DNA from: JABGPL01 sp964387885
Lineage (GTDB): Bacteria; Electryoneota; AABM5-125-24; Hatepunaeales; Hatepunaeaceae
Length of the DNA stretch: 44,374 bases
Assembly (NCBI GenBank): GCA_964387885.1
Contig: CAYLYZ010000046.1
Span: forward strand, 1-44,374
Direction of reading: 5' to 3'
The position numbers and the translations under genes are program-made. The notes beneath the pieces are model-generated. The model was given only the letters and a program-made list of their open reading frames with translations. It searched no databases and was not told the DNA's origin. Below are positions 1 to 12,100 of the stretch, in pieces. Numbering within the stretch: the stretch's first letter is position 1; every line of letters starts with the position of its first letter.

Positions 1-28
1 GGAGACAGTTCTCCCCACTTCTATTGAA

Positions 29-47
29 GGGGGGAATTAAAGGGGGG
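29..47. repeat. Paired G6 runs
   Basis: Two GGGGGG runs (29-34 and 42-47) are separated by AATTAAA. The 1-185 flank otherwise shows no supportable gene. The motif looks like a short intergenic repeat; its role is unknown. Confidence 0.35.
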
Positions 48-185
48 TTGAGTTCACCTGATAGACACAAGCTTTATCCCTGAAGACGGTAGATACCCAT
101 GCGCCTGAGCACCAATATTCATCTTTCTAATCATTATTTATCTTAATGTTACGACTTATTCAGCAGACATCAAATAACAACCACG

Positions 186-1907
186 CTACGATATCGGCAA
201 TTCCACGACAAACCTTGCCCCGCCGGCATCGTTATCTGTAACAAACACATTACCCTTGTGTGCTTCGACAATCTCTTTAACCAATGCCAACCCGAGCCCA
301 AGACCGGAAACACCGGATGCAGCGTCACCTTTTGCTCGTTTGAAACGCTTGAAGATGTTTTTTCGTTGAGACTTCGGAATGCCAGCGCCCATATCATCAA
401 CTACGATTTCAGCTTTCCCAGCAACTTTAGACAATTGAACAGACACAACAGCGGTTTCTTTATTTATGTTACTGAGATTCAAATCTGTATGACGCAGGGC
501 ATTATCGAGCAGGTTGTCGATCATCAGAGCGGTCATTTCACTATCGAATTGTCCGTTCAACTGTCCACCTTCACCCTTAATATTAAGCCTGATACCGACT
601 TGATCAAAGTTTTGTCGCCATGCCAGGGTTGTATCTGTAAAGATTTGATTGAGATCGCAGGTTTCGAGGTTTGGTGTGCGTTTCCCCTTTTCAAGGCTTA
701 GGGCTGCACCTTGAATTGCTAATTCGAGCCTCCCGCATTCGTTCCCGATAGCAGTTATAATCTCACGCTCTTCAGCAGGTGATGCAACCATTTCTTTAAG
801 TAGAGAATCTGTGTCAAGTCGAATACGAGATACAGGTGTTTTGATAGAATGAGCGAGGTGGGATAGAGCGATTTGGTTGGCAAGCCATTGCCTACGGATT
901 ATGATTAATAAGCTCATTAAAAATAGTGCTATCAGTAACGTGAATGCATATATTTTCCAGAAATTTGCCTTATGCCTGCGGAATTCCCACCCAGCTTTCC
1001 ATAGCCAATTATCATCATCTGCCAGCTCTGTGAGCGTGCGGTAATGAAACCAAGGATGACGACTATATTCCCATTCACACAAAGCTCCTTTAGCTTCATC
1101 CTCAGTTTCTATCGATTTGATTCCTACCCACCAAAGTGTATCCCCAAACGCTAATACACCTGCGCCATTTTCCTCCTTATTTTTGGAAGGATCTGCCATT
1201 GACCACATTGCAAATATTTCATTATCCCAGAATTCACGTTCCATATGTAGTGGCACTTCTTTACGCAACCATTCTTCATCTATTTCGGTAATTATAAGAT
1301 ATTTAATCATTGAAGTATCGAAATCTTTTTTTGGAACAAGTTGAAAACGATTACCTGTACTGTCTAATGCACTTAATATCAAGCGAAGTGTATCCACACC
1401 ATCATAAAGATTAACGAAACGGATTTTGTTCATTATGTAATTGTGAAATTTCTTTGGATGACCTAGTGCACCCCTGTTGTAACTTTTAAATAAATTGCGC
1501 ATATTTCTTAGTGAATCAGTTATTGCTTCATTAATATTCACACCGTCAATAGTAATAATTTTTTTTCCATCAAGGAGACAATACACATTCTTTGCCCCTG
1601 GCAGAGTCCTCATTATATTTAGGTAATCCTGAATTGATTCTGTAGAATTACTCTGTATTCTAACCTCAGTTAAGGATTCTGAATGAAGAGAAAACAAGTA
1701 GTTCATATGTTGTGAAAGTGCAATTAATGTCGACGAGTTACCATAATGATTCGCCTCTACAATCCTCCCATAAAACTTATCTGAAAGCCTTGGTAGAATA
1801 ATAGCTTGAAACATAACAAGCGAGTTTACAATTACTATTGCCACAATCACTAAAAGCAATCGGAACTTTCGATTACTCTGGAAGATTGAAATCAACATCT
1901 GCTTCAT
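186..1907 (-). CDS. Membrane sensor histidine kinase
   Basis: This 573-aa inner-membrane sensor kinase would autophosphorylate on His and pass phosphate to a response regulator. A first membrane segment (about residues 16-38) is followed by a roughly 280-residue extracytoplasmic sensor region that I do not recognise, then a second segment (about 320-337). The HisKA helix follows almost directly, with no room for a HAMP domain. The H-box reads SHLAHSIKTPVSRI with the phospho-acceptor at His353. The HATPase domain has an N-box (LMIDNLLDNALRHT), a G1 box (VDDMGAGIP) and a G2 box (GLGLGLALVKEIVEAH). The ATG is supported by GGAGG five bases upstream. No response regulator gene lies next to it on either side within the window, so it is either an orphan or its partner lies left of position 1. 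The signal sensed is unknown. Confidence 0.93.
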   Translation of the reverse strand: MKQMLISIFQSNRKFRLLLVIVAIVIVNSLVMFQAIILPRLSDKFYGRIVEANHYGNSSTLIALSQHMNYLFSLHSESLTEVRIQSNSTESIQDYLNIMRTLPGAKNVYCLLDGKKIITIDGVNINEAITDSLRNMRNLFKSYNRGALGHPKKFHNYIMNKIRFVNLYDGVDTLRLILSALDSTGNRFQLVPKKDFDTSMIKYLIITEIDEEWLRKEVPLHMEREFWDNEIFAMWSMADPSKNKEENGAGVLAFGDTLWWVGIKSIETEDEAKGALCEWEYSRHPWFHYRTLTELADDDNWLWKAGWEFRRHKANFWKIYAFTLLIALFLMSLLIIIRRQWLANQIALSHLAHSIKTPVSRIRLDTDSLLKEMVASPAEEREIITAIGNECGRLELAIQGAALSLEKGKRTPNLETCDLNQIFTDTTLAWRQNFDQVGIRLNIKGEGGQLNGQFDSEMTALMIDNLLDNALRHTDLNLSNINKETAVVSVQLSKVAGKAEIVVDDMGAGIPKSQRKNIFKRFKRAKGDAASGVSGLGLGLALVKEIVEAHKGNVFVTDNDAGGARFVVELPIS

Positions 1908-2046
1908 GATTACCTCCGTAATTTGAAACGCTTAGCTACAATAGCAATATAGCCCTGGAAAAGTTTGAACTTGTTAAGGAAATGTTGGGATTGGGATATT
2001 TTTGACATTGAGGATGGGAATTGCTTGTTGGTAAAGGGTGATTCAC

Positions 2047-2071
2047 AACGGATTGAACGGATATAACGGAT
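2047..2071. repeat. Triple AACGGAT direct repeat
   Basis: AACGGAT occurs at 2047, 2056 and 2065 with a strict 9-bp period, in the 220-bp gap between the kinase start and the methyltransferase end. It may be an iteron-like protein binding site or a dispersed intergenic repeat; sequence alone does not decide. Confidence 0.5.
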
Positions 2072-2114
2072 TATTTTGCATTTACAGTCTGCTAATTCCG
2101 CATCATTGTTTCCC

Positions 2115-2137
2115 GTATGGATGATTCACGAATCACC
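2115..2137 (+). repeat. Left inverted repeat flanking methyltransferase
   Basis: This 23-bp sequence matches the reverse complement of 2999-3021 with one mismatch. Its core TGATTCACGAATCA (2122-2135) is itself a palindrome. The two copies bracket the methyltransferase gene. Confidence 0.6.
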
Positions 2138-2170
2138 CCGCTACTCCGTCGCCAATCGAACAGGAGCAAT

Positions 2171-2950
2171 TCATCCAGGCTTTCTGCACTGAACGGTCAT
2201 GCCCACACCTTCAAAATCTTCGCTTGGAGGATCATCTGTAAGTCTGTTGGTGAGTACGATATCGACAAATCCGGCAGACCGGGCATACTGCTCTGCCTCT
2301 TCGGGTGTAAACAGACGTCCGGTTCTCTCATTTGCCTCCGATTCAATCAGTCGTCCATTAACAAACTTTTCAACTATAAACAACCACTCCCAAACATGAG
2401 TTTCCTTATTATAGTTACTCCCGGTTCTCCGCCATGCCATAACCACACCATCAGCTCCTTTCACCCAGTTACCTGTCCAGTTATCCCTAAATTCAGTGAA
2501 TGCTCTTTTGGTTGTTACTTCCTCAAATTCGTAAATAAAAATACCACCCGGTATCAGGTGTGAATGAACTCTTTCAAACACCGAATGAATTTCCTCATCC
2601 TTGGTAAATAGACCGAGTCCTCCCGAATCTAATGTAATTAACGAAAATTCATTGGATAGATTGAATTCCAGCATATTTTGCTCATAAACTTCCGCTTTCA
2701 AGCCCTTCTTCTTACAGGCAGCGAGAAGTCTTGCCGTCATATCCTCTGAATTATCGAGCCCAATGATGTTAAATCCTCTCTCTATAAGCGGTATAAAAAC
2801 TCTGCCTGTACCACTGCCGAGCTCGAGAGCAGGTTCTCCGCTCTCCTTAATCTTTCGTGCCCAATAATCAATTTCTGCGGATTGATCCTCTTTAGCTGAA
2901 TTTAGTTCATATAATTCAGTGTTTAATTTTCTGTATTCCTTATGCTCCAT
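2171..2950 (-). CDS. Class I SAM-dependent methyltransferase
   Basis: A 259-aa soluble methyltransferase of the Rossmann-like class I fold. Motif I (ALELGSGTGRV, residues 41-51) binds S-adenosylmethionine. The acidic end of strand 2 is NIIGLDNSEDM, motif II is around FSLITLDSGGLGLF, and motif III is HSHLIPGGIFIYEFEEV. The substrate cannot be named; the overall form resembles small-molecule methyltransferases (Methyltransf_25-like). I chose the ATG at 2950 rather than the upstream in-frame ATG at 2977 because GAGG lies about seven bases before it and the family homology begins there. The gene stands alone between two inverted copies of a 23-bp repeat, which may mark it as a small cassette. Confidence 0.85.
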   Translation of the reverse strand: MEHKEYRKLNTELYELNSAKEDQSAEIDYWARKIKESGEPALELGSGTGRVFIPLIERGFNIIGLDNSEDMTARLLAACKKKGLKAEVYEQNMLEFNLSNEFSLITLDSGGLGLFTKDEEIHSVFERVHSHLIPGGIFIYEFEEVTTKRAFTEFRDNWTGNWVKGADGVVMAWRRTGSNYNKETHVWEWLFIVEKFVNGRLIESEANERTGRLFTPEEAEQYARSAGFVDIVLTNRLTDDPPSEDFEGVGMTVQCRKPG

Positions 2951-2998
2951 TGTAGTTCCTCTATAAGGTATTCTCAATATGGCAAACTGTAAACAGGG

Positions 2999-3021
2999 GT
3001 GATTCGTGAATCACCCATACG
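2999..3021 (-). repeat. Right inverted repeat flanking methyltransferase
   Basis: Inverted partner of 2115-2137. It overlaps a perfect palindrome with 9-bp arms, GGGTGATTC-GT-GAATCACCC, at 2997-3016. It lies about 50 bp before the methyltransferase start codon, so it could also be an operator for that gene. Confidence 0.6.
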
Positions 3022-3039
3022 TGATCCCCATTCTTTGCT

Positions 3040-3060
3040 GTCACACGCCCCTAGTGTGAC
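3040..3060. repeat. GTCACAC/GTGTGAC hairpin
   Basis: Perfect 7-bp arms around a 7-base loop (GCCCCTA), between the 2997-3016 palindrome and the terminator of the giant gene. Function unknown; probably a short dispersed palindromic repeat. Confidence 0.35.
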
Positions 3061-3063
3061 CTT

Positions 3064-3100
3064 AAAAAAAGAGGCGCTGCATTAATTAGCAGCGCCTCTT
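3064..3100 (-). terminator. Rho-independent terminator of the giant gene
   Basis: Perfect 12-bp stem AAGAGGCGCTGC / GCAGCGCCTCTT with an 8-base loop, followed on the minus strand by a run of T (the A run at 3064-3070). It lies 33 bp after the stop codon of the giant gene. Confidence 0.88.
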
Positions 3101-3132
3101 GAATTTTAAATCCACGTTAATGGATTTTCAAA

Positions 3133-6100
3133 TTACTTCATCAGTACTACCTTGCTTACGGATTTGAATCCGGCAGCTTCGAAATGAATCATGTAGACAC
3201 CTGCTGCCAGGTCTGCACCACCCCATAAAACGTTGTGGTAACCGGCATCGACCGTACCGTCAACCAGATTGGCGACGAGACGACCATTCATGTCAAATAC
3301 ATTCACTGAAGCGTGACCAGTTTCTGTCATTCCATAGGTCAGGCGTGTAGTTGAATTAAATGGGTTCGGATATGCTTTGGACAGGAAGTATGTCTCAGGT
3401 ACATCAGGTTTGACACCAAGCTCGAGCATTACGAAACCGTCAGTCTCATAATCGAGTCCTGAACCTTCAAGAATTGCAATCGACATCAGACCAACTTCAA
3501 CACCACGATCGGCATCCCAGAGCTTCAGCTCAAATGCTTCACCCTGTTGCAGACCGTTAATTTCTTCTGAAGTTTGATCCGTTCCCCAAACAGCCATACC
3601 ACAGCGACCATCTTCATCAACCATGGCAGTACCAACTATTCTACCGTCAGCATTATATGCTGCGATCTGATCATTGGAGCTAAATGGGAAATCGACAATT
3701 GTGGAAATCAGCACACTCATGTTTTCACCTGTGTTTTCAGGTTCGATATAGTGCATGCCAGTTCCAGTTTCGATACCACCTATCATTGCAACTTCTTCTT
3801 CAGGCTCAGGTGGATAGGAGAATTGAGTTTCTCCGTCAAGATTCTGCATCTTAACTTGATAACCCTGACCCGGTTCCCATGGATCCATATTTGAGAATCG
3901 GACGTGCGGTGCCATGAATCGACCTGCACCACTCTTTGCGAGGCGTACATTCTCGATAATATCTGACAACACGTAGAAATCAGGTGCACGTGCATTCAAC
4001 AGATAGTTCGGATAGTAAGGTACATAATTCCAACCATTACTAACGGTTACCGGCTCGTCCGGTGCAATCGGTGTTCCTGACCATGATCCATCGATAGGAT
4101 CTTGCATACGAATTGCATAACCTTCTCCGAGATCCCAATACCTGAGATTACGGAATCCTGAACGTGGGTGATAGAATCTACCACGGTCGTTCTTTATCAG
4201 AAGGATATTGTTGCGTTCACCATCACCGGCAAGTTGTTCAAGCATCAGGACGATGTCCGGTCCCTCTTCATAATCCTCAGACCAATATTGATCTTCCGGA
4301 ACTATGTTCATTGAAACCAGATTCCAACCACGAGTGAAGCTGATTGCGAGATCGCGAACTTCGAATGCACCCAGGTTCAACTGGGCGAAGCCATTCGCTG
4401 TCCAGTTAACGCTTCCATCAAGGACTTCAGCAGTAGCTGCAAATTCAGCGTCAATTTCGAAATCCCAGATTACGAAGTTCATTTCTTCGTTATCACGCAT
4501 ACCATCGATTTCGTCAGTTTGTGGATCATCTCCCCAAACCGGACCGCCGACTCGACCTTCTTCTTCATCCCAGAGGAAAGCTCCAGCAAGTGTTCCATCA
4601 CCGTTAAACACTCCGACTTCCCATAGTGACGGTACAGTTGCACCATCCATTTCAACGTCTTCAATGAGAAGAGTGTGATTAGCTTCTGTCTGGACGAAAT
4701 CAACGAAGTGCTGCAATTGCGGAACCTCGATTACCATAATACTGATTTCTAATTCTGTTTCGTACTGATCGTCAGAAACTTGCAGAACCGGTAGGAATTC
4801 TCCGGCATCTTCGAATGTGGGCTCCCAGGCGATGGTCGCAGTACCATCACCGTTATCGGTAAGTGACTCTTCAGGTAGACCATTCGCATCCACCCAGCTA
4901 ATCGTCAACTCTTCGCTGTCAATATCTCCGGCAACCAGATCAATTTCCAGCAGCTCACCTTCTTCGACTTCTAATACGTCTTCAGGGAACTCAACCCACG
5001 TCGGTGCGTCATTAACAGCGCGGATTATCAGGTTGAAAACATCATCAACTGATAAATCACCTGGATCGGTAGCTGTAATTGTTATGTCAACACCACCCGG
5101 GAGATTATAGTCTGCATCAGGATGGAAGAACAGGATGTTTGTTCCATCCTCAATCTCCATATTAATCTCGTCAGGTGCACCAGCAATTGAATAGGTTAGA
5201 CGCTGACCATCAATATCGAAGAAGTTATCATCGAGATCGGTCATCAGAATTGCCTGTGAATCCTCATCAATTGCAACGTCATTGATCTCATTTTCAACGA
5301 TCGGAGGATCATTTTCCGGTAAAATACTAATTGCAAATTCATATTCTACTGTTTCACCAGACGGATCGGTGGCAGTCAAGAATACATATACCGGCTCGTT
5401 TGGAGTTGTGAAGTCTTCAACCGGGTTAATGAACAGATTAAAGTTGTTGTCCATTCCAAGATTAAGTTCTTCAGAATCTGTCTCAAATGTATATTCGAGG
5501 TTATCTCCATCAACGTCCATGAAGACGTCATCGAGATCTGCTAATATAACGCGGCCGGGATCTTCTTCAAGGAATAGATCACCGATAGGTTCTGCAACAA
5601 CCGGAGGATCGTTTACAGGATTAATCGTTACCACGAAATCATCTTCGGCAGTTGCTCCGTCACCATCCTCTGCTGTAACGGTGATTTCGGCACCGTCAGG
5701 AATATTGAAGTTCTCAGCAGGATCAAATGTCAGTTCTTCACCGTCAATGTTTCCGTTTAATTCATCAGGTGCGCCTGACAGGGTGTAAGTCAATTCCTGA
5801 TGATCAACATCATCGAATACACCTGAAAGGTCAATTGTAATTACACCTGAATCCTCATCAACTGTAACATCATCAATTTCTACGTCAACAAATGGTGCGT
5901 CGTTGACTGAAGTTACAGTTAATGTGAATTCGTCGGTAGCTGTATCATCGCGATTAGGTCCGGCAGCTGGAGTATTGTTAACTCCCCTGACTGAACGACT
6001 TATCGGAGTCGATGAGAATGCGACAGCATTATTGCGTACCCTTATCGGGGCAAACATTTGACCTTCACGACCGTCATCAGCAACAAGAACTACATCTGAA

Positions 6101-9100
6101 TCGCCAAAATAGTTTTCATCGGGATGAACAGTTAACAGATTACCACCATCAATATCTAAGCCTAAATAACCAAGATCATCGATGTTCTCAATGCTGAATT
6201 CCAGTTCATCACCATCGGGATCGAAGAATACATCATCCAGATCCGCAATAGCTGTTCTGGCAGCATCCTCAGCAATCTCGAAATCATCAATGCCCTCAGG
6301 AACTTCAGGCGGCCTGTTAACATCGATAACGGTAATTGTTACATCATTTTCCGTAGTTAAATCACCATCAGAAGATGAGAATGTAACGACATGTTCACCG
6401 GCAGATTCGAAATCGGTTGCCCAGATGAATGTACAAGAACCGTCTCCATGATCTGTGAATTCTTCAACTTCAAATTCGAAATCATAGTCCATTGTCAGGT
6501 CTTGACCGTCCGGATCCATTGATTCCATGAATATTTCAAGTCTTTCGTCCTCGAAAGCTTCAGCGGCATCAATCGGGTTTATCCAGATCGGAGCACGGTT
6601 GACATTGTTAACTGATAATGCAACTACAGTGAATGCTACATTGTTGTGATCATCCTCAACTGTCAAACCGAATTCGTACTCACCTTCAGATTCAAAATCG
6701 GTTCTCCATGAGAATGTACCTGTGCCATCTCCATTGTCTTCGAACGATGCCTCATCCGGCAGGTTCTCCATACGATCGACAAATGTGATGGTCATCGGAT
6801 CATCATCCGGATCATCAGCTTCAAATGTTATACTGTAATCGGTATCTTCATCGGTCTCGATTGCTTCAGGTACATCTACCCAGATCGGAGGTCCGTTGCG
6901 GATACGACCTTCACCATTGATATCAACAACTACTTCAGGTGCTTCAGGATCGTTATTTACTACCGTAAGGGTTGCCTCATATTCAATTCCCTCAGTTGGA
7001 CGGAAGAAAAGTATGAGTTCTTCAGATTCATCTGGTGCAATTACGAGATCAGCAGGTTCGAATCCATTACCCGCGGATAAATTAACAACGCTAAAGCCGT
7101 TGGGTGTCCAAACATCATCACCCTGGACATAGTCAGCATCCGCTTCATATTCACGGTTAGCACTTATATCCCAGATTCTGAAGTTCAGGGTTTGGTTAGC
7201 AGCAAATCCTGTAACCTCACCACCTGCTTCATCAGCCCAGACGGCGATTCCAACACCTGCTTCAAAGATATCTTCGGGAACATCGGCGAAACCACCGCAA
7301 ATGCCGTCATCAGTGAATACACCGATAACATCACCTTCAGCAAGTTCACGTCCCTCTAAGATACCGTCGAGAACAAGGACGTTCATATTGACATCCGACT
7401 GCACAAATGCCCAATCGAACTCACCCTGTTCAGGAGGCTCGAATGAATATGCATCATTGTCAAGAACGAGATCACTTATGACCAGGTCAGCATCACCATT
7501 ATTTGTGACAATGATTTCGCGATTGTCTTCTTCATCTACGAAGACTTCACCGAAGTCAATCGCCATTGGATCTACATCGACTACCGGAGCAAGACCGGCA
7601 CCAACAAGATCAATCGTAACTTCAGGTGTGTCATCATCGTTTGTTTCGAAAGTGATCATGCCTTCGTAATCACCTCGCAGTTCAGGTGCGAAGTTAACTT
7701 CAATTACAAGCTCACCATCGCGTTCGATAACGAATTCATCTTCCTGTTCGGTCGAGAAATATTGACCTTCGAGGGCAAATTCTTCGATTTCGAGTGGTAA
7801 CTGACCGACGTTTGCTATTGTGAATTCCATTGTACCAGTTTGACCAACAACAACTCCCTCGAAATCAAGGGCATCATCAGATACCTCAATCTCAGGAGGT
7901 GTGAAGAAACCAACACCGACCAGATCGACTGAAACCTCACCGTCATCGGGATCGTTTGACACGATTGTTAGCGTTCCGTTGAATTCTCCCTCATCATCAG
8001 GCAGGAACATCACGGGAACTTCAATTGTGCCATCAGGTTCAATTTCAATTGGATTTTCTACGTCAATGTCACCAAGGGCAAAGCCGTCACCATCAACACT
8101 GATATCTGTAATTGTCAATGGTACCTGACCCACGTTGGCGACTTCAACAACCTCATCGACCTGCCCACCGTCGAACATCCGACCAAAGTCGATTTCATCG
8201 TCGGGATCAAGTGCGATAATTGGGAACCAGACGGCTGAACCTGAAATATCAATGATCAGCTCAGGCGTATCAGGATCGTTGGAAACCAATACCACGTTGC
8301 CATCAAATTCACCGGCATCTTCCGGTGCAAATGTTACTGTAAGTTCTTGCTCTTCTCCAGGTGCAACCGTGAAGTCATCATCAGGATCGATCGAGAAGTA
8401 ATCTCCAAGTACTGTTACTGATTCGACTTCAAGATCAACTTCACCATCGTTACCAATTGTGAACGGCCACGTTGCTTCTTCGCCCACGAGGAGTTCATCG
8501 AAGATATGACCATCTTCAGGACCGACGATTATTGGTGGAACATAACCGTTACCTAACAGGTTGATGCTCAGTTCACCATTTACGTGGTCATCTGAAATCA
8601 CTGTTACAATACCCTGATATTCACCGGATTCTTCCGGGCGGAAGAACACTTCAACATCCGCAAATGAACCGGGATCAATAACTTCAGCAATTTCCATTGG
8701 TGCATCACCAACTTCTGAGTTCAGTCTGACAACGAAGAATGCATTTCCTACCCAATTGCCATTACCCTGCAGGTAATTGGCATCAGCTACATACTCGCGG
8801 CCAGCATCGTTATCCCAGAATCTGTATCCAATCGCTTCACCATTCTGGAAACCGTTGTCTTCACCCTGTTCAGCACCCCATGCCGGGATACCGACCGGTT
8901 CATTCGGGAAATTAGCAGAAACTTCAGTGAAACCGGCACACAATCCATCTTCTGTAAAGACACCAATAAAATCACCCTCAATAAGAGGTTCACCGTCAAG
9001 GTTAGCCTCAGTTACGAGTATGGATGCGTTGATATCTGTTTGTACATATTCCCATTCGAACTCACCAGGTTCTTCTTCCTGGAAAGCACCAAGGGCAAAG

Positions 9101-12100
9101 CCATCACCGTCAATGAGGATCTCATCAACAGTTAATGAAGCACGACCATCGTTGAAAATGCGAAGTACTTCAACAACTTCTGTCTCATTTGGTACAGCAC
9201 CAAAGTCAATTTCTTCTTCCGGATCGAGACGAATAATCGGGAACCAGATCGCTGTACCGGTAAGAGTCACCTCTGCTCCATCTGGATAATTTGCGGCATT
9301 CGATTCAATTGTGATCATACCTACAAATTCACCGGCAACTTCGGGTTCGAAGAAAACATTTAAGACAATGTTCTCACCGGGTTCAAGCACTCCGTCATCA
9401 TCACCTTCAAATGAGAAGTAGTCTCCCTCAACATCAATAGACTCAATGACGAGATCACCTTCACCAATGTTCTCAATATTAAGAACCCAGTCGGAAGATT
9501 CATCAACTAAGAGCTCGCCAAAGTTCCATTCTTCTCCGGAAAGGCCCATAAGTATTCTTTCTTGAGCGACACCAAAGAGATCGATTGATACTTCTTCCAT
9601 ATCTCTTGCATCGGAGAATACCGTTAGACTTCCTTCAAATTCACCTGCTTCTTCCGGTTGGAAGAATACCGGCAAGTCAATTGATCCGCCAGGTTCAATA
9701 ACTGTTTCTTCGAAGGCAGGATTCATTCCACCTTCTGCATTCAATCCGGCAAGAACAAGGAAACCGTTCGGGACATATATCGGCTCACCAAATCCTATTT
9801 CTGGGTCTCCAACATATTCTCTACCAGCATCTAAATCCCAGATTCGGAATTCAATATCTTCCTGGTTTGCAAATCCATTCTGCTGCCCCTGCTCAGCACC
9901 CCATGCACTCAGTCCAACACCGCCACCACCGAATAAAGCTTCGGGGATTTCAGAGTATCCGGCGCACATTCCACCTTCGGTGAAGACACCGATGTAGTCA
10001 CCTTCAACTAATTGGTCATCACCTATGGCAGCGTCCTGAATAATGATGGACATATTGTTGTCTGTCTGTACGAATTCCCAGTCAAAGTCCCGAGGTTCAT
10101 CGTCATCCTCTTCAATGAAGAAGTAGTCACCTTCTACAACTACATCAGTGACCGTAAGTGGCGCACCACCAGGGTTTGAGATATTAACGGAACCTTCACC
10201 GAGTCCATTTATTTCAAGCTCACCGAAATCAATGATGTCATCAGGATCAAGAGCAATCAGCGGGAACCATACGGCTGAACCGACCACCATAACGTGGGCA
10301 TCTCCATCCGGATCGTTACTTACTATTGTGATTGTACTCTCAAATTCACCATCATCTTCTGGTGCAAACGTTACGGTTACTTCTTCTACTTCACCAGGTT
10401 CAAGTGTGAATCCGTTTTCGACATCTATTGAGAAAAATTCACCATCAACTGAAATACTCTCGACAACAAGGTCGGTTTCACCGTCGTTGCCAATTTCAAA
10501 TGACCATTCATCAGATTCACCGACCAACAGTTCTTCGAAATCGTATGCTTCGGCTGAAAGAGTAATATTCGGTGGATCAAGGAAACCGGTACCTGCAAGG
10601 TCAACAACGATCTCACCTTCATCTTCATCATCTGAAGCAATTGTTACCGTACCTGCGAAATCACCAGGGGCATCCGGTGAGAAGGTAACCATAACTTCCT
10701 GACTACCACCGGATTCCAGAACAAATCCTTCATCGATATTATCTTCAAATCCATCACCGTCTGTATCTACTGATTCGACGGTTAAGTCGCTGCCACCAAT
10801 GTTGGAAATAGTGAATGTCCAATCTTCTGATTCACCAACATTAACAGCCTCGAAATCATATGCTTCATCTGAAACATCGATATCAGCTGCTGGTGCAGCA
10901 CCGTTACCGGTAAGTTCTACTTCGGCTTCCGGTACAACGGGATCATTTGACATAACTGTCAGAGTACCATTGTATTCTATGGCTTCTTCGGGATTGAAAT
11001 AAATTGGAATTTCAACTGAACCGCCTGGTTCAATAGCCATATCGGCAGGATTCATGCCTCGACCTGCATTCAAACCTGCAAGCACGAGGAAGCCGTTCAG
11101 AACGTATACGGGCTCACCGAAACCAATATCAGGTTCAGCAACATAATCCCTACCAGCATCTGTATCCCAAATGTGGAATTCAATATCTTCCCGGTTGGCA
11201 AATCCGTTTTGTTGACCTTGTTCGGCACCCCAGGCACTAACTCCTACCCCACCTTCACCGAACAGGCTCTCAGGAACCTGTGAGTATCCTGCACATAAAC
11301 CAGCTGGAGTAAAGACGCCAATATAATCGCCTTCCACCAATTGTTCTCCGTTTATGGCTGCGTCCTGAACAATAATAGACATATTACCGTCAGTTTGCTC
11401 AAATTCCCAATCGAATTCGCCCTGCATTTGACCGTCATCAAACGAGAAGACAGCGTTATCAATAACCATGTCATCAATGATTAATTCATCTTCTTCTGAC
11501 ATGTTGAAAATCGTTAATGTCGCCTCACCCTGCTCTCCTATAAGAACAGGATCAAATTCAACAGCTTCAGGATCGAATCCTATCCACTGTTCTTCTTCTT
11601 CAACTTCACCGACACCAAGTAACTGAACGATAACTTCTTCATCGTCGGGATCATCTGAAATTATTGTGATTGCACCCTCATACTCCATCTCTTCTTCGGG
11701 ATTGAAGAAAACAGGAACTTCAAGTGTACCACCGGGATCGAGAACTACTTCGGCAGGCATGTTTCCGTCACCAACTGACAGGTTGCATACAAACAGGCCG
11801 TTTGCTACATAAATCGGCTCACCCATAAGAGCCTGAACATCAGCAACATATTCTCTGCCGGGATCGGTTTCCCAGAATCTGAACTCTATTGCTTCGTTTG
11901 CCTGGAAGCCATTCTGCTGACCCTGCTCAGCACCCCATGCCGGGACACCCATAGCCTCACCGGCTTGTTCGACTTCACCAAAGCCTGCGCAGGTACCGTT
12001 CTCAGTGAATACACCCACATAATTACCTTCACCAAGAGGTTCACCATTAAATGTAACCTGCTGAATCAGGGTTGACATATTAACGTCGGTCTGGACATAT

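Noticed and set aside
54..134. A 26-codon ATG frame on the minus strand after the histidine kinase
   Set aside because: No ribosome binding site, no recognisable product, and too short to support.
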